NCBI RefSeq assembly: GCF_040544485.1
Contig: NZ_JBDZDV010000001.1
Location: 620,001 to 684,000 of the forward strand
Source of the DNA: Lacicoccus halitifaciens
GTDB lineage: Bacteria; Bacillota; Bacilli; Staphylococcales; Salinicoccaceae
Length of the DNA stretch: 64,000 bases
Direction of reading: 5' to 3'
Shown here: positions 1-9,273 of the stretch, piece after piece
Position numbering within the stretch: the stretch's first letter is position 1
How the letters are laid out: each line of letters begins with the position of its first letter
Translations under genes and position numbers: made by a program
Notes under the pieces: generated by a model
Seen by the model: only the letters and a program-made list of their open reading frames with translations
Databases searched by the model: none
What the model was told of the DNA's origin: nothing

Positions 1-1186
1 TCATTTCCCGGTCGACGGCATCCATCGAGCGCTTCCAGTCTTCATCTGTCGTGCCGTTCAAAAGCTGATTATAGACGAGTGCAATCAGACCCTTCGGTTT
101 GTCGACGGCTTCCTTCCTGTTCACTTTCATGAGATGTTTGGTCTCCTCCACGAACTCATCGGTGAAGTCGCCCGCTTTTATCCGCCCCAGTTCATGCATG
201 ACGGCACTTTCAGCCTTCGCCGTCTGATCGGGTGAGACACCCGCCAGCACGAACAGGAAGCCGTTCTTGATATCCGCCTGTGAATGGATCTGATAGGCGA
301 GGCTTTCCTTTTCACGGATGTTCTTGAATAAATAGCTCGTTGCACTCCCGCCGAACATCTGATTGATGACATTCAGCGCCATGCGTTCTCTGGCGTTCCC
401 GACATCCGCCCTGAACCCGATGTTGAGCTTCGCCTGCTCGACGCTCTCGCTGTCGGTGACTGTCTTGAAGTCGGGCTTCTTGAAATCATATCCCCTGTAG
501 GGGAGCTTCACTGTTTCATCACGGCCGAGGATCCCCTGGAGGTCCGCCTCCCCCACTTCGTCGAGGTGGCCCGAGATCAGTATGACGGCTTCATCGTGCG
601 CCATCATTTTCCGGTGCTCCTCCTTGATGTCATCGAGTGTGATGTCATCGATATCTTCAAGGACGCCATGGGATAAATATTTGTATGCTTCATCTTCAAA
701 CATGATATTGAGCAGGTTTTCGAAGCTCTTCTGGGCTTTGTTGTCCCTCAGACCTTTCAGCCTGCTCTTATACAGCCGCTTTTCCCTTGCGAAGAACTGC
801 CGGTCCGCTTCGCCGTACTCCGCCGGTGTCGCGAGCACATCCTTCAGTACTGAAGTCATCTCACCGAGAAGATCCAGATTTTCTTTTACGAACCTCGAGT
901 TGATGAACTCCAAGTTGAAGGACACCAGGTGATCCCGTCCTTTTTTCGTGGCATTCGAGGTCAGGTGCGCCCCGTAAAGGTGTGCGAGGTGATTCAAAAA
1001 TTCGCTTTCAGTCGTGAACTTCCCGGTCTTCTTCACCATCATCCGGCTCAGCAGGTACCTCACAGATACCCTTTCCCGTGTCAATTCACTTCTGAACTGC
1101 ACCTTTAAATTCATCGTCTTGAACTTCCCGGTGTCTATGAAGACGACCGGTATGTTGTTTATAGTTTCTGTTTTAACGTTATACAT
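1..1186 (-). CDS. ymfF: M16-family peptidase-like protein, YmfF type (partial, runs off left edge)
   Basis: About 395 residues are visible; the 3' end lies outside the window. The ATG at 1186 follows a GAGGAG ribosome site that overlaps the ftsK stop codon. The fold looks like the insulinase/pitrilysin family: an N-terminal half, then a second half with the familiar MFGGSATSYLFKNIREKESLAY stretch in shortened form near residue 275-300. The zinc motif HxxEH expected near residue 45-55 is absent (LLSRMMVKKTGKF there), as is usual for YmfF, the partner of the catalytic YmfH-type protein. In related genomes the pair follows ftsK. The GntR-type regulator often found between ftsK and this gene is missing here. 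Exact substrate unknown. Confidence 0.8.
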   Translation of the reverse strand, partial: MYNVKTETINNIPVVFIDTGKFKTMNLKVQFRSELTRERVSVRYLLSRMMVKKTGKFTTESEFLNHLAHLYGAHLTSNATKKGRDHLVSFNLEFINSRFVKENLDLLGEMTSVLKDVLATPAEYGEADRQFFAREKRLYKSRLKGLRDNKAQKSFENLLNIMFEDEAYKYLSHGVLEDIDDITLDDIKEEHRKMMAHDEAVILISGHLDEVGEADLQGILGRDETVKLPYRGYDFKKPDFKTVTDSESVEQAKLNIGFRADVGNARERMALNVINQMFGGSATSYLFKNIREKESLAYQIHSQADIKNGFLFVLAGVSPDQTAKAESAVMHELGRIKAGDFTDEFVEETKHLMKVNRKEAVDKPKGLIALVYNQLLNGTTDEDWKRSMDAVDREM

Positions 1187-1196
1187 GGACTACTCC

Positions 1197-3713
1197 TCAC
1201 TCGTCATTTTTAACCAATACGTTGCGCGGCTTGCTGCCGCTTGCCGGTCCTATGACCCCGTTCGCTTCCAGATCGTCGATCAGCCTCGCTGCACGGTTGT
1301 AGCCGACACGGAACTGCCTTTGCAGGAGAGAGGCGCTTGCCCGCTGCTCTTCGATGACGAACCACTTGGCATCCGGATATAATTCATCCTCGGATTCCAC
1401 TTCTTCTTTTGCGGGCGTTTTATTCATGATGGACTTCTCGTAATTCGCCTTCATCTGGGATGTTATGAACTCGACGACATCCTGCACCTCATTGTCCGAC
1501 AGGAACGCACCCTGGACCCTGAGCGGCTTGGAGCGGCCCGAGGGCAGGAAGAGCATGTCCCCGCGGCCCAGCAGCTTTTCAGCACCCTGTGTATCGATGA
1601 TCGTCCGCGAGTCCGTGTTTGAGCTGACGCTGAATGCGATACGTGACGGGATGTTCGCCTTGATGATCCCCGTGATGACATCGACGGACGGCCTCTGTGT
1701 TGCGATGATCAGATGGATCCCCGCAGCACGCGCCATCTGTGCAATCCTCGTGATGCTTGCTTCCACATCTTTGGAGGCGACCATCATCAAGTCCGCAAGC
1801 TCATCGATGATGACCACGATATAAGGTAGTTTCTGAACCTTTTCGGGATTCTCGCTCTCCCTTTCCAGATACTGGTTGTAAGCTTCGATGTTCCTTGTAT
1901 GGGAATGGGAGAACAGGTCATAGCGGCGCTCCATTTCGGATACGATCCTGTTCAATGCATCGCTCGCCTTCTGCGGGTTGGTCACAACCGGACTCAGCAG
2001 GTGCGGGATGCCGTTATATACATTCAGTTCGACCATCTTCGGGTCGATCATCATCAGTTTGACTTCATGCGGCTTCGCGTTCATCAGAAGGCTGACGATG
2101 ATGCCGTTGATGCAGACCGATTTACCGCTCCCTGTCGCACCTGCGACGAGGAGGTGGGGCATCTTATTGAGTTCTGCAAGTATCGGCGCACCGGATATGT
2201 CTTTTCCAAGCGCCACTTCAAGCGGGTTGGACGATGTCTTCCGCTTCAGCACTTCCCTCAGTGTGACCATGCTGATCACGGAATTCGGCACTTCGATGCC
2301 GACTGCGGATTTCCCGGGTATCGGTGCTTCAATACGGATATCCTTTGCGGCAAGGGAGAGTGCGATGTCATTTTGAAGGTTGATGATCTTGCTGACCTTC
2401 ACCCCGATGTCCGGCTGAACTTCAAACTGGGTGACGGCGGGACCGATCCTGATTTTTGAGACTTTCGCATTGACGCCGAAGTTCTTCAGCGTCTCTTCGA
2501 GGATCTTGCCCTGTTTGAGCACTTCCTTGTTGCTGACTTTCTCCGACACTTCCGCATCATCAAGAAGCGACAGTGACGGCAGCTGGTATTCGATGAGCTT
2601 CTTCAGCTCCTCGTCTTCAAACTCATCAATTTCGCCTTCCCCTTCCCCGGCTTCCGGGGCCACCGTATCGGTGAAGTCTTCACTTTCATATTCGATCTGC
2701 TGTGGTTCCGCTTCTGCTTCCGCAATCTCAAGCGCCTCATCCCTCACACCGGAAACAGTTTCTGCAGGCTCATCCTCCATACCAGAAGCGATATCCGGCT
2801 GAAGTTCCTCTGCTTCCTCCCGGATTTCAGATTCCGCCTTCTGCTGTTCGGCCACTTTCATGCTGCTTTCACGCTCGAAACTGTGCATATCCTCGATGAT
2901 CGATTCATCGGCCGAAAAAGCTTCCAGTGTCTTCGGCGCGTTTTGGACGGAAGTGTCGTCCAAAGCCGTGCCTGCAGGCGCTTCCACTGCACTGTGATCT
3001 TTATTTTTCCGGGTCTTTTTACGGGGTTTCTCCGCCGGCGCCGTTTCGACCTTCTTATTGTCGAACAGTGCCTGAACAGCATCCTTTGCCGCATTGAACA
3101 GCCTGATGGACAGCCGCGCAGCGGCGAGTGCCGCCATACGCAGGCCTTCGACCAGTTTGTTCGTATGCGCGGTCAGTGAATCCGCGATGTTTTTATTGGT
3201 GATGAGGAGGATGCTGAAGTAAATGAAGATAAGACTTAAAAACAGCGTTCCGATCAATGAAATCCCCGTCGATGAAAATGCGAACAGCAGCTGCCCGAGC
3301 ACGCCGCCGCCAAAGAACTCCGAACTTGCGGATGCACGGATTTCCGTGAATATCTCATTGAAGCTGTAGTAGTTTTCGGTCCGCGGCTGATTCGTCAAAT
3401 ACAGGACGGAATGCAGCAGGAACAGGAGACCGAACTGGAACAATAAATAGCCGCCCATACGCCTGGTGAACGGCACTTTCTGTTCCCTCATCATATAGAC
3501 ACCCGCGAGAACTGCCACCAGATATGTAAAGTAACGGCTTGCACCTAAAACGTAAGCCATAACGGCATCCAAAAAAGCACCAACCACTCCCAGCCTTAAC
3601 AGTGCAATCAATATTATCACGATGAATGCAAAAGTCATCAGTGAATAATACGTTTTGTTATTTTGTTTTTTGCCCTTTTTACGGGTTGAACTTTTTTTAC
3701 GTTTTGAAGTCAT
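1197..3713 (-). CDS. ftsK: DNA translocase FtsK/SpoIIIE
   Basis: An 838-residue membrane-anchored DNA motor that pumps chromosome ends through the closing septum. Seen: a Lys-rich N-terminus, about four membrane segments in the first 170 residues, a long acidic Glu-rich linker (roughly 220-400), Walker A GATGSGKS near 525, Walker B VVIIDELADLM near 632, and a C-terminal winged-helix gamma domain (about 775-835) that reads KOPS/SRS-type sequences. The frame is open to 3764, but AAAGAGGAG lies just before the ATG at 3713 (MTSKRKK), and the longer version would translate the hairpin at 3736-3765. It lies downstream of rnjB. The short XerC gene in the same window is its likely dif-site partner. 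Confidence 0.95.
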   Translation of the reverse strand: MTSKRKKSSTRKKGKKQNNKTYYSLMTFAFIVIILIALLRLGVVGAFLDAVMAYVLGASRYFTYLVAVLAGVYMMREQKVPFTRRMGGYLLFQFGLLFLLHSVLYLTNQPRTENYYSFNEIFTEIRASASSEFFGGGVLGQLLFAFSSTGISLIGTLFLSLIFIYFSILLITNKNIADSLTAHTNKLVEGLRMAALAAARLSIRLFNAAKDAVQALFDNKKVETAPAEKPRKKTRKNKDHSAVEAPAGTALDDTSVQNAPKTLEAFSADESIIEDMHSFERESSMKVAEQQKAESEIREEAEELQPDIASGMEDEPAETVSGVRDEALEIAEAEAEPQQIEYESEDFTDTVAPEAGEGEGEIDEFEDEELKKLIEYQLPSLSLLDDAEVSEKVSNKEVLKQGKILEETLKNFGVNAKVSKIRIGPAVTQFEVQPDIGVKVSKIINLQNDIALSLAAKDIRIEAPIPGKSAVGIEVPNSVISMVTLREVLKRKTSSNPLEVALGKDISGAPILAELNKMPHLLVAGATGSGKSVCINGIIVSLLMNAKPHEVKLMMIDPKMVELNVYNGIPHLLSPVVTNPQKASDALNRIVSEMERRYDLFSHSHTRNIEAYNQYLERESENPEKVQKLPYIVVIIDELADLMMVASKDVEASITRIAQMARAAGIHLIIATQRPSVDVITGIIKANIPSRIAFSVSSNTDSRTIIDTQGAEKLLGRGDMLFLPSGRSKPLRVQGAFLSDNEVQDVVEFITSQMKANYEKSIMNKTPAKEEVESEDELYPDAKWFVIEEQRASASLLQRQFRVGYNRAARLIDDLEANGVIGPASGSKPRNVLVKNDE

Positions 3714-3735
3714 AAAAACTCCTCTTTCGATTGAT

Positions 3736-3765
3736 AATGAGACTGTCATTACTGACAGTCTCATT
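3736..3765 (-). terminator. Perfect 13-bp hairpin between rnjB and ftsK
   Basis: AATGAGACTGTCA, a TTAC loop, then the exact complement. It starts six bases past the rnjB stop but has no T-tract on the minus strand. More likely an mRNA-stabilising or processing hairpin, or a weak attenuator, than a full terminator. Confidence 0.55.
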
Positions 3766-3770
3766 AGGAT

Positions 3771-5447
3771 TTATATTTCAGAAATGATCGGAATGATCAT
3801 CGGGCGCCGTTTTGTACTGTCATATAAGTACTTTCCGAGATCATCTCTGATACTTTGTTTGATGGTGCTCCAGTCGAGCTTCTTTTCATCCAGCGCATCA
3901 TTGACGATGTCAGTGATGCGGCTCTCCGCTTCCTTCAGCAGATCTTCACTCTTCTTTACATACACGAAGCCGCGGGACTGCAGCTCCGGTCCTGCAATGA
4001 TCTTCCTCGCAGCCGGATCGATCGTGACGACCGCAATGAAGATGCCGTCTTCGCTCAAGAGGCGGCGGTCCCTCAGGACGATGTTCCCGACATCGCCGAC
4101 ACCGCTGCCGTCGATCAATGTATTGCCCGCAGTCACTTTATCCGCACTGATCATCTCTTTGCCGTCGAATGAGGCGACATCCCCTTTTTCAAGGAGGAAG
4201 ATGTTCTCAGGCGCCACGCCGGTTTCAGCTGCAAGTTTGGCATGTGCAATCTGCATCTTGAACTCACCCTGCACCGGAATGAAATACTTGGGCTTCATCA
4301 CATTCAGCATCATCTTCAGTTCCTCGCTCAGGCCGTGGCCGGAAGCGTGGATGTTCTGTGACGGTGTGACGACGTTCGCACCCGACTTGACCAGGTCGTT
4401 CAACGTACTGTAGAGGATGACCTCCATATTGGATGAAGGCGTCGTCAGGATGAACACTGTATCGCTTTCGATGATGTTCGTCACATCATGCGTGCCCCTC
4501 GACATCTGCCCGAGTGCCTCGATCGGCTCACCCTGCGAGCCGGTGGCGATGATCACGATCTCATTTTTAGGATAATCCTTGATTTCATGGCTCGGTACGA
4601 GCAGGCCTTCCGGTATATCGAAATATCCGAGGTTTCTTGCCGTCTTGAATGAGCTTTCAAGCGTCCTTCCCAAAAACGAGACTTTACGCCGCGTCTTCGC
4701 CGCATTGGTCAGCACCTGCTGGATCCGGACGAAGTTGGAGGCGTAACAGGAGACGATGATCCGTCCCTCCGCCTTATGGAAACCGTCAAGGATCTGCTCT
4801 TCGACGAGGTTTTCCGCTGTGTTGTAGCCTGGCTTTTCAGCCTCCGTCGAATCACTGATGAGGGCGAGCACCCCGTCTTCACCTGCGATCTCATACATCT
4901 TCGCCATGTTGTAGCGGTAATCGCCGCTGAGGCTCTGATCGAATTTGAATTCCCCCGTATAGACGATGGAACCGTATTTCGTTTCAAGGCTGACACCGTA
5001 GGCATCGGGTATGCTGTGGCTGACTTCGAAGAAGACCATCTCCGCATTTTTGAACTTCATTTTCGACTTGCTGTTGATCGTGTAGAATTTGATTTTTTTA
5101 TTGACGCCTTTTTCTTTCAGGCGCTCCTTCACCAGTGCCAAAGTCAATTTCGATCCGTATATCGGTACATTCAGCTCTCCGATGATGTACGGTATCGCAC
5201 CGATCGCATCTTCATGGCCGTGGCTTAAGAAGATGCCTTTCAGTTTGTTCTTATTCTCTTTTATATATGAAATGTCCGGGATGACGATATCGACACCCAG
5301 CATTTCATCTTCCGGAAACATCAGTCCTGCATCAAGAATGAACATTTCATCATCCACCTCGACGACGTACATGTTCTTGGCGATTTCGCCGACGCCGCCG
5401 AGCGGGATGATCTTGACGTTTCCTGTCTCTTTGTTTTCTGACTTCAA
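3771..5447 (-). CDS. rnjB: Ribonuclease J2 (RNase J family)
   Basis: A metallo-beta-lactamase/beta-CASP ribonuclease that pairs with RNase J1 for 5'-exonuclease and endonuclease mRNA decay and rRNA maturation. The predicted 558 residues match the S. aureus protein in length. Seen: the metal motif reads HGHEDA rather than HGHxDH, so the last His is missing, a degeneration typical of J2 subunits; beta-CASP region STEAEKPGYN near residue 200; C-terminal motif KRRPMIIP. Start: the frame is open to an ATG at 5468, but AGGAGG seven bases before TTG 5447 (L-K-S-E-N) makes TTG the better start. It lies after pnp, consistent with a shared RNA-decay unit. Confidence 0.93.
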   Translation of the reverse strand: MKSENKETGNVKIIPLGGVGEIAKNMYVVEVDDEMFILDAGLMFPEDEMLGVDIVIPDISYIKENKNKLKGIFLSHGHEDAIGAIPYIIGELNVPIYGSKLTLALVKERLKEKGVNKKIKFYTINSKSKMKFKNAEMVFFEVSHSIPDAYGVSLETKYGSIVYTGEFKFDQSLSGDYRYNMAKMYEIAGEDGVLALISDSTEAEKPGYNTAENLVEEQILDGFHKAEGRIIVSCYASNFVRIQQVLTNAAKTRRKVSFLGRTLESSFKTARNLGYFDIPEGLLVPSHEIKDYPKNEIVIIATGSQGEPIEALGQMSRGTHDVTNIIESDTVFILTTPSSNMEVILYSTLNDLVKSGANVVTPSQNIHASGHGLSEELKMMLNVMKPKYFIPVQGEFKMQIAHAKLAAETGVAPENIFLLEKGDVASFDGKEMISADKVTAGNTLIDGSGVGDVGNIVLRDRRLLSEDGIFIAVVTIDPAARKIIAGPELQSRGFVYVKKSEDLLKEAESRITDIVNDALDEKKLDWSTIKQSIRDDLGKYLYDSTKRRPMIIPIISEI

Positions 5448-5464
5448 ATCTTTACCTCCTAAAA

Positions 5465-5722
5465 TCATTTGAACGTCGCATGATAATGCTTGCCGTCAAT
5501 CGTAATGTGTGTGAGCGACACTTCTTTAGTGTCGTATCTTGTTTCTTCTATATTCTTTATCACCAGATGACCGATGTTTTTGTCTGCGGAATGCAGTTCC
5601 TTCAAATAAGTGCCGAGGTCCAGGTCTTCGAAGATCAGCTTGACTTCATTTGCTTCCTTGATCCTCATCTGGCCGCGGGCTTCGAACTCCCTGTCATCCA
5701 GTATGATTTTATCGAAAATCAT
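5465..5722 (-). CDS. Small protein of unknown function between pnp and rnjB
   Basis: An 85-residue protein, MIFDKIILDD to HYHATFK, not recognised. It has no signal peptide, membrane segment or cysteine; the mix of charged and alternating hydrophobic residues suggests a small soluble beta-rich fold. The ATG overlaps the pnp stop as ATGA, so translation is probably coupled to PNPase, and it ends just before the rnjB ribosome site. S. aureus has pnp directly next to rnjB, so this gene is extra. The tight coupling on both sides favours a real gene with a possible role in RNA decay, but that is inference only. Confidence 0.7.
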   Translation of the reverse strand: MIFDKIILDDREFEARGQMRIKEANEVKLIFEDLDLGTYLKELHSADKNIGHLVIKNIEETRYDTKEVSLTHITIDGKHYHATFK

Positions 5723-7839
5723 TTCTTGTCCTCCTGCTTTTTGTCTTCGAGCAGTGCCTTCCTTGAAGCGTTCACGCGGCCCTGGTTGTCGATGTTGGTC
5801 ACTTTGACGAGGAATTTATCCCCGATTGTGGTGACATCTTCAACATTTTTGACATGTTTCGTATCCAGGTTCGATATATGCACAAGTGCATCCTTGCCCG
5901 GGAAGATCTGGACGAATGCACCGAATTTCTCAATGCGCTTGACTTCCCCCATATACACTTCCCCGACTTCTGCGACACGCGTGAGGTCTTCGATGATCTC
6001 CCTTGCACGCTTGATCATCTCCGGATCGCTGTGGCCGATGAAGACTGTGCCGTCCTGCTCTATATCGAGCTTAGCACCCGTCTCGTCGATGATCTCGTTG
6101 ATTTTCTTGCCGCCCGGCCCGATGACGTCACGGATCTTGTCCGGATTGATTTTCATGACTTCCACTTTAGGTGCATAGCGGGACAGTGTCTCCCTCGGTT
6201 CGCTGATTGCATCAGTCAGATTCTCAAGAATCGCTAGCCTGCCGGTCCTTGCCTGTTCGAGCGCCTCTTTCAGGATGCCCTCATCGAGGCCGTCGATCTT
6301 GATGTCCATCTGGATCGCCGTGATCCCTTTTTCGGTGCCCGCCACCTTGAAGTCCATATCGCCAAGTGCATCTTCCATGCCCTGGATGTCCGACAGGATC
6401 GTGTAGTTTTCATCCTTCTTCACCAGACCCATGGCGATGCCGGCCACCGGCGCCTTGATCGGCACACCCGCATCCATCAGGGCGAGTGTCGAACCGCATA
6501 TGGAAGCCTGTGATGATGAGCCGTTCGACTCCAGCACTTCCGATACCACCCGTATCGTGTACGGAAACTCTTCCGCGTCCGGGATGACCTGCAGCAGCGC
6601 ACGTTCGCCGAGTGCACCGTGGCCGATTTCACGGCGTCCCGGGCCTCTGATCGGTCCGGTCTCACCTACGGAGAAATGAGGGAAGTTGTATTGGTGCATA
6701 TAGCGTTTCTGATCTTCTGCACCGAGTCCGTCGATGATCTGGTACTCACCGAGCCCGCCGAGCGTACATACGGAGAGCGCCTGCGTCTGTCCGCGTGTGA
6801 ACAGACCCGAGCCGTGGGCACGCGGCAGGAGCCCGACTTGTGAATCAAGCGGTCTGATTTCATCCGGCTTTCTGCCGTCCGGGCGCACTTTCTCTTCTGT
6901 AATCAGCCTGCGCACTTCTGCCTTGAGCAGTTCATCGATGATGGCACCCGCTTCTTTCACCGTCGCCTCATAATCTTCATCCGCTTCGTCAAAGGTGTCG
7001 AGGATGCTGTTTTTGGCATTGGTGATGCCTTCTTCACGTGTCTGCTTATCCACTTCCTGGATCGCATCATAGAGTCCGTGCGTGCGCACTTTCTCCTCCA
7101 CGTCTTTCCTCAGGTCGAGGTCTTCCTCCTGACTGTCCACACCATGCTTTTCAGGGCTGATGTCGGCGATGACCTCTTCCTGGAATTCGACGAGCTTCCT
7201 GATCTCTTCATGACCGAACAGGATGCCTTCAAGCATGACATCCTCCGTCACTTCCTTTGCACTCGACTCGACCATGTTGACGGCGTCTTTTGTGCCTGCA
7301 ACCTGGAGATCAAGCTCCGACTTTTCCATTTCCTCTTCCGAAGGGTTGATGATGAAATCACCATCGATCAGGCCGACTGTGACGCCGGCGATCGGTCCCT
7401 GGAACGGGATGTCGCTTACGCCGAGGGCAAGTGATGATCCAAGCATTGCAGCCATCTGCGGTGATGCATCCGGATCGACGGAAAACACCATGGAGATGAC
7501 CTGTACATCCCTTTTGTAGCCATCCGGGAATAAAGGTCTGATGGGACGGTCGATCAGGCGGCTTGTCAATGTCGCCTCCTCACTCGGGCGTCCTTCACGC
7601 TTGTTGAACCCGCCCGGGATTTTTCCGACGGAGTACAATTTCTCCTCATAAGCCACCGTCAAAGGGAAAAATCCGATATCTTTAGGCTCTTTTGAAGCCG
7701 TTGCCGTGGATAATACGACAGTGTCGCCGTATCTGACGAGTACAGAGCCGTTCGCCTGCCTTGCCATCTCCCCGTATTCAATGATCAAATCATGTTTACC
7801 CATTGTCGTTTTGTAGATCTTTTTTTGAGATTCTGTCAT
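5719..7839 (-). CDS. pnp: Polyribonucleotide nucleotidyltransferase (PNPase)
   Basis: A 706-residue 3'-5' phosphorolytic exoribonuclease of mRNA decay; it can also add 3' tails. Seen: two RNase PH domains (about 10-230 and 310-545) split by a helical segment, the KH domain with IGPGGKKI near 565, and an S1 domain starting GEVYMGEVKRIEKFGAFV near 625. Length and domain order are normal. The start ATG follows a GGAGAG ribosome site. It has its own spacer after the rpsO terminator. Downstream it is coupled by ATGA overlap to the small 85-codon gene and then to rnjB, an arrangement that would co-produce RNA-decay proteins. Confidence 0.97.
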   Translation of the reverse strand: MTESQKKIYKTTMGKHDLIIEYGEMARQANGSVLVRYGDTVVLSTATASKEPKDIGFFPLTVAYEEKLYSVGKIPGGFNKREGRPSEEATLTSRLIDRPIRPLFPDGYKRDVQVISMVFSVDPDASPQMAAMLGSSLALGVSDIPFQGPIAGVTVGLIDGDFIINPSEEEMEKSELDLQVAGTKDAVNMVESSAKEVTEDVMLEGILFGHEEIRKLVEFQEEVIADISPEKHGVDSQEEDLDLRKDVEEKVRTHGLYDAIQEVDKQTREEGITNAKNSILDTFDEADEDYEATVKEAGAIIDELLKAEVRRLITEEKVRPDGRKPDEIRPLDSQVGLLPRAHGSGLFTRGQTQALSVCTLGGLGEYQIIDGLGAEDQKRYMHQYNFPHFSVGETGPIRGPGRREIGHGALGERALLQVIPDAEEFPYTIRVVSEVLESNGSSSQASICGSTLALMDAGVPIKAPVAGIAMGLVKKDENYTILSDIQGMEDALGDMDFKVAGTEKGITAIQMDIKIDGLDEGILKEALEQARTGRLAILENLTDAISEPRETLSRYAPKVEVMKINPDKIRDVIGPGGKKINEIIDETGAKLDIEQDGTVFIGHSDPEMIKRAREIIEDLTRVAEVGEVYMGEVKRIEKFGAFVQIFPGKDALVHISNLDTKHVKNVEDVTTIGDKFLVKVTNIDNQGRVNASRKALLEDKKQEDKK

Positions 7840-7907
7840 CTTTAATCTTCTCTCCTTAGTGTGACTGCTTAATAATAATCATATCACTTTTACTTTGAAA
7901 TATATAT

Positions 7908-7937
7908 AAAAAAAGGCATATCCCGATGGGATATGCC
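7908..7937 (-). terminator. rpsO terminator
   Basis: GGCATATCCC-ATC-GGGATATGCC followed by seven T on the minus strand, just after the rpsO stop. A textbook intrinsic terminator. Confidence 0.92.
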
Positions 7938-7945
7938 ATAGGTGA

Positions 7946-8215
7946 TTAACGGCGCAAGCCAAGCTTGGCAATTAAGTCACGATATCTTTGAACATCTTTT
8001 CCACGAAGGTAGGTGAGCAGGTGTTTACGTCTGCCGACCATTTTCAAAAGACCTCTTCTTGAGTGGTGATCTTTTTTGTGTGTCTTCAAGTGTTCGTTCA
8101 ATGAGTTGATTTCCTCAGTCAGTACAGCAATCTGCACTTCCGGTGAACCTGTGTCTGTCTCATGGACACGGTATTCCTGAATCAGTTCATTTTTGCGTTC
8201 TTGTGTTATAGCCAT
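7946..8215 (-). CDS. rpsO: 30S ribosomal protein S15
   Basis: An 89-residue protein that binds the central domain of 16S rRNA and helps form bridges to the 50S subunit. Seen: the typical S15 pattern, with TGSPEVQIAVLTEEI near 22-36, DHHSRRGLLKMVGRR near 49-63 and an RY.DLI.KLGLR end. The AAAAGGAGG site precedes the ATG. It is a single-gene unit with its own promoter inside the 3' end of ribF, a structured leader, and a strong terminator. Confidence 0.98.
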   Translation of the reverse strand: MAITQERKNELIQEYRVHETDTGSPEVQIAVLTEEINSLNEHLKTHKKDHHSRRGLLKMVGRRKHLLTYLRGKDVQRYRDLIAKLGLRR

Positions 8216-8294
8216 AAAGAAACGCCTCCTTTTATAATTGATACACCTTTATCCGAGCAGCAGTTGGAGTGTCTTGCAGCCAAGATAAGGTACT
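8216..8294 (-). promoter_or_regulatory. Candidate structured 5' leader of rpsO
   Basis: Between the inferred start of transcription and the ribosome site, ACCTTATC can pair with GATAAAGGT (one bulged A), closing an inner TTGG/CCAA stem with a GC-rich loop. Known: S15 represses its own mRNA through leader structures in several bacteria. A role here is inferred from pairing only. Confidence 0.4.
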
Positions 8295-8300
8295 CTGGTA

Positions 8301-8329
8301 AGTATACATACTTCAGTCGATATCTTCAA
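8301..8329 (-). promoter_or_regulatory. rpsO promoter inside the end of ribF
   Basis: TTGAAG, 17-base spacer, TATACT on the minus strand. It overlaps the last ribF codons and would give a leader of about 80 bases. Confidence 0.65.
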
Positions 8330-9257
8330 GTAATTTCTTTGCATTTTCCCGGTCGATCTCCATCTGCTCCACCAGCGGACCGATGCCTTCGTATTTGACC
8401 TCGGGGCGGAGATAGTGGTGGAAGTAGATTGTGACGCTTTCACCGTAGATGGTTTCATTGAAATCGAACAGATGCACTTCTATGATGGGTTTGACGATGT
8501 CGTCATGAAATGTCGGCTTGACGCCGATGTTGCCGACACCCTTATGGATTTTACCCGTCGAGTGCACTTTCAGCGTGACGGAATACACTCCATTTTTCGG
8601 CAGGAAATATTTATAGCTCGCCTCGATATTTGCTGTCGGGAAGCCGATGGTGCGCCCCCTCTTTTCACCCTGCACCACCACGCCGGTGATCGTATAGGTG
8701 CGCCCGAGCTCGATATTGGCCTGTTCCAGGTCCCCTTCTGCGAGCTTATGCTGGATGCTCGTCGTCGATACCTTTTCATCGGTCAGTGCGTATTTCCCGA
8801 CGGTGGTCATATTGAATTCATCATATTTGTTCAGGGTTGTGGTGTTGCCCTGCCCTTTCCTCCCGTATGTGTAGTCGAAGCCGGAAACGAGCTCCTTGAC
8901 TTTTGCACCGATGATGTACTTTTGGACGAACTCGTCCGGCTCCAGTTTTGCAAGGTTGCTTGAGAAGTTGACGACGAATACATAGTCCACCCCCATCTCT
9001 TCAAGCATATCCAGTTTGATTTCGAGCGGTGTCAGGTAGGTGGTGCGCTGATGTTTCGGGTTGAGCACGACGGATGGATGGGGATCGAAAGTCATGACCG
9101 CCTTCTTCAACTGTTTCTCCTCCGCAATCTTCATCATTTTCTTGATGACATTCAGATGTCCGCGGTGCAGGCCGTCAAAAAAACCGATCGCCGTCGCATT
9201 CTCCTGGATGCCGTTCATATCAATAGGATCTGTAGCATTCAGCCGTATAATCTCCAT
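8313..9257 (-). CDS. ribF: Bifunctional riboflavin kinase / FAD synthetase
   Basis: A 314-residue enzyme making FMN from riboflavin and FAD from FMN, cofactors that the flavoenzymes in this window need. Seen: N-terminal nucleotidyltransferase domain (GFFDGLHRGH near 28-37, HPSVVLN near 60), then the C-terminal flavokinase barrel (GRTIGFPTANI near 200-212, GVGNIG.KPTF near 240). Length is normal. It follows truB by 16 bp, the usual truB-ribF pair. Confidence 0.96.
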   Translation of the reverse strand: MEIIRLNATDPIDMNGIQENATAIGFFDGLHRGHLNVIKKMMKIAEEKQLKKAVMTFDPHPSVVLNPKHQRTTYLTPLEIKLDMLEEMGVDYVFVVNFSSNLAKLEPDEFVQKYIIGAKVKELVSGFDYTYGRKGQGNTTTLNKYDEFNMTTVGKYALTDEKVSTTSIQHKLAEGDLEQANIELGRTYTITGVVVQGEKRGRTIGFPTANIEASYKYFLPKNGVYSVTLKVHSTGKIHKGVGNIGVKPTFHDDIVKPIIEVHLFDFNETIYGESVTIYFHHYLRPEVKYEGIGPLVEQMEIDRENAKKLLEDID

Positions 9258-9273
9258 ATAAATCGCCTCTTAA

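Noticed and set aside
1197..3764. Longer FtsK start at 3764
   Set aside because: It would translate the hairpin after rnjB and lacks a ribosome site; the ATG at 3713 has GAGGAG.
3655..4413. 252-codon plus-strand frame opposite rnjB and the ftsK start
   Set aside because: Ser-rich antisense shadow; begins inside ftsK and has no recognisable domain.
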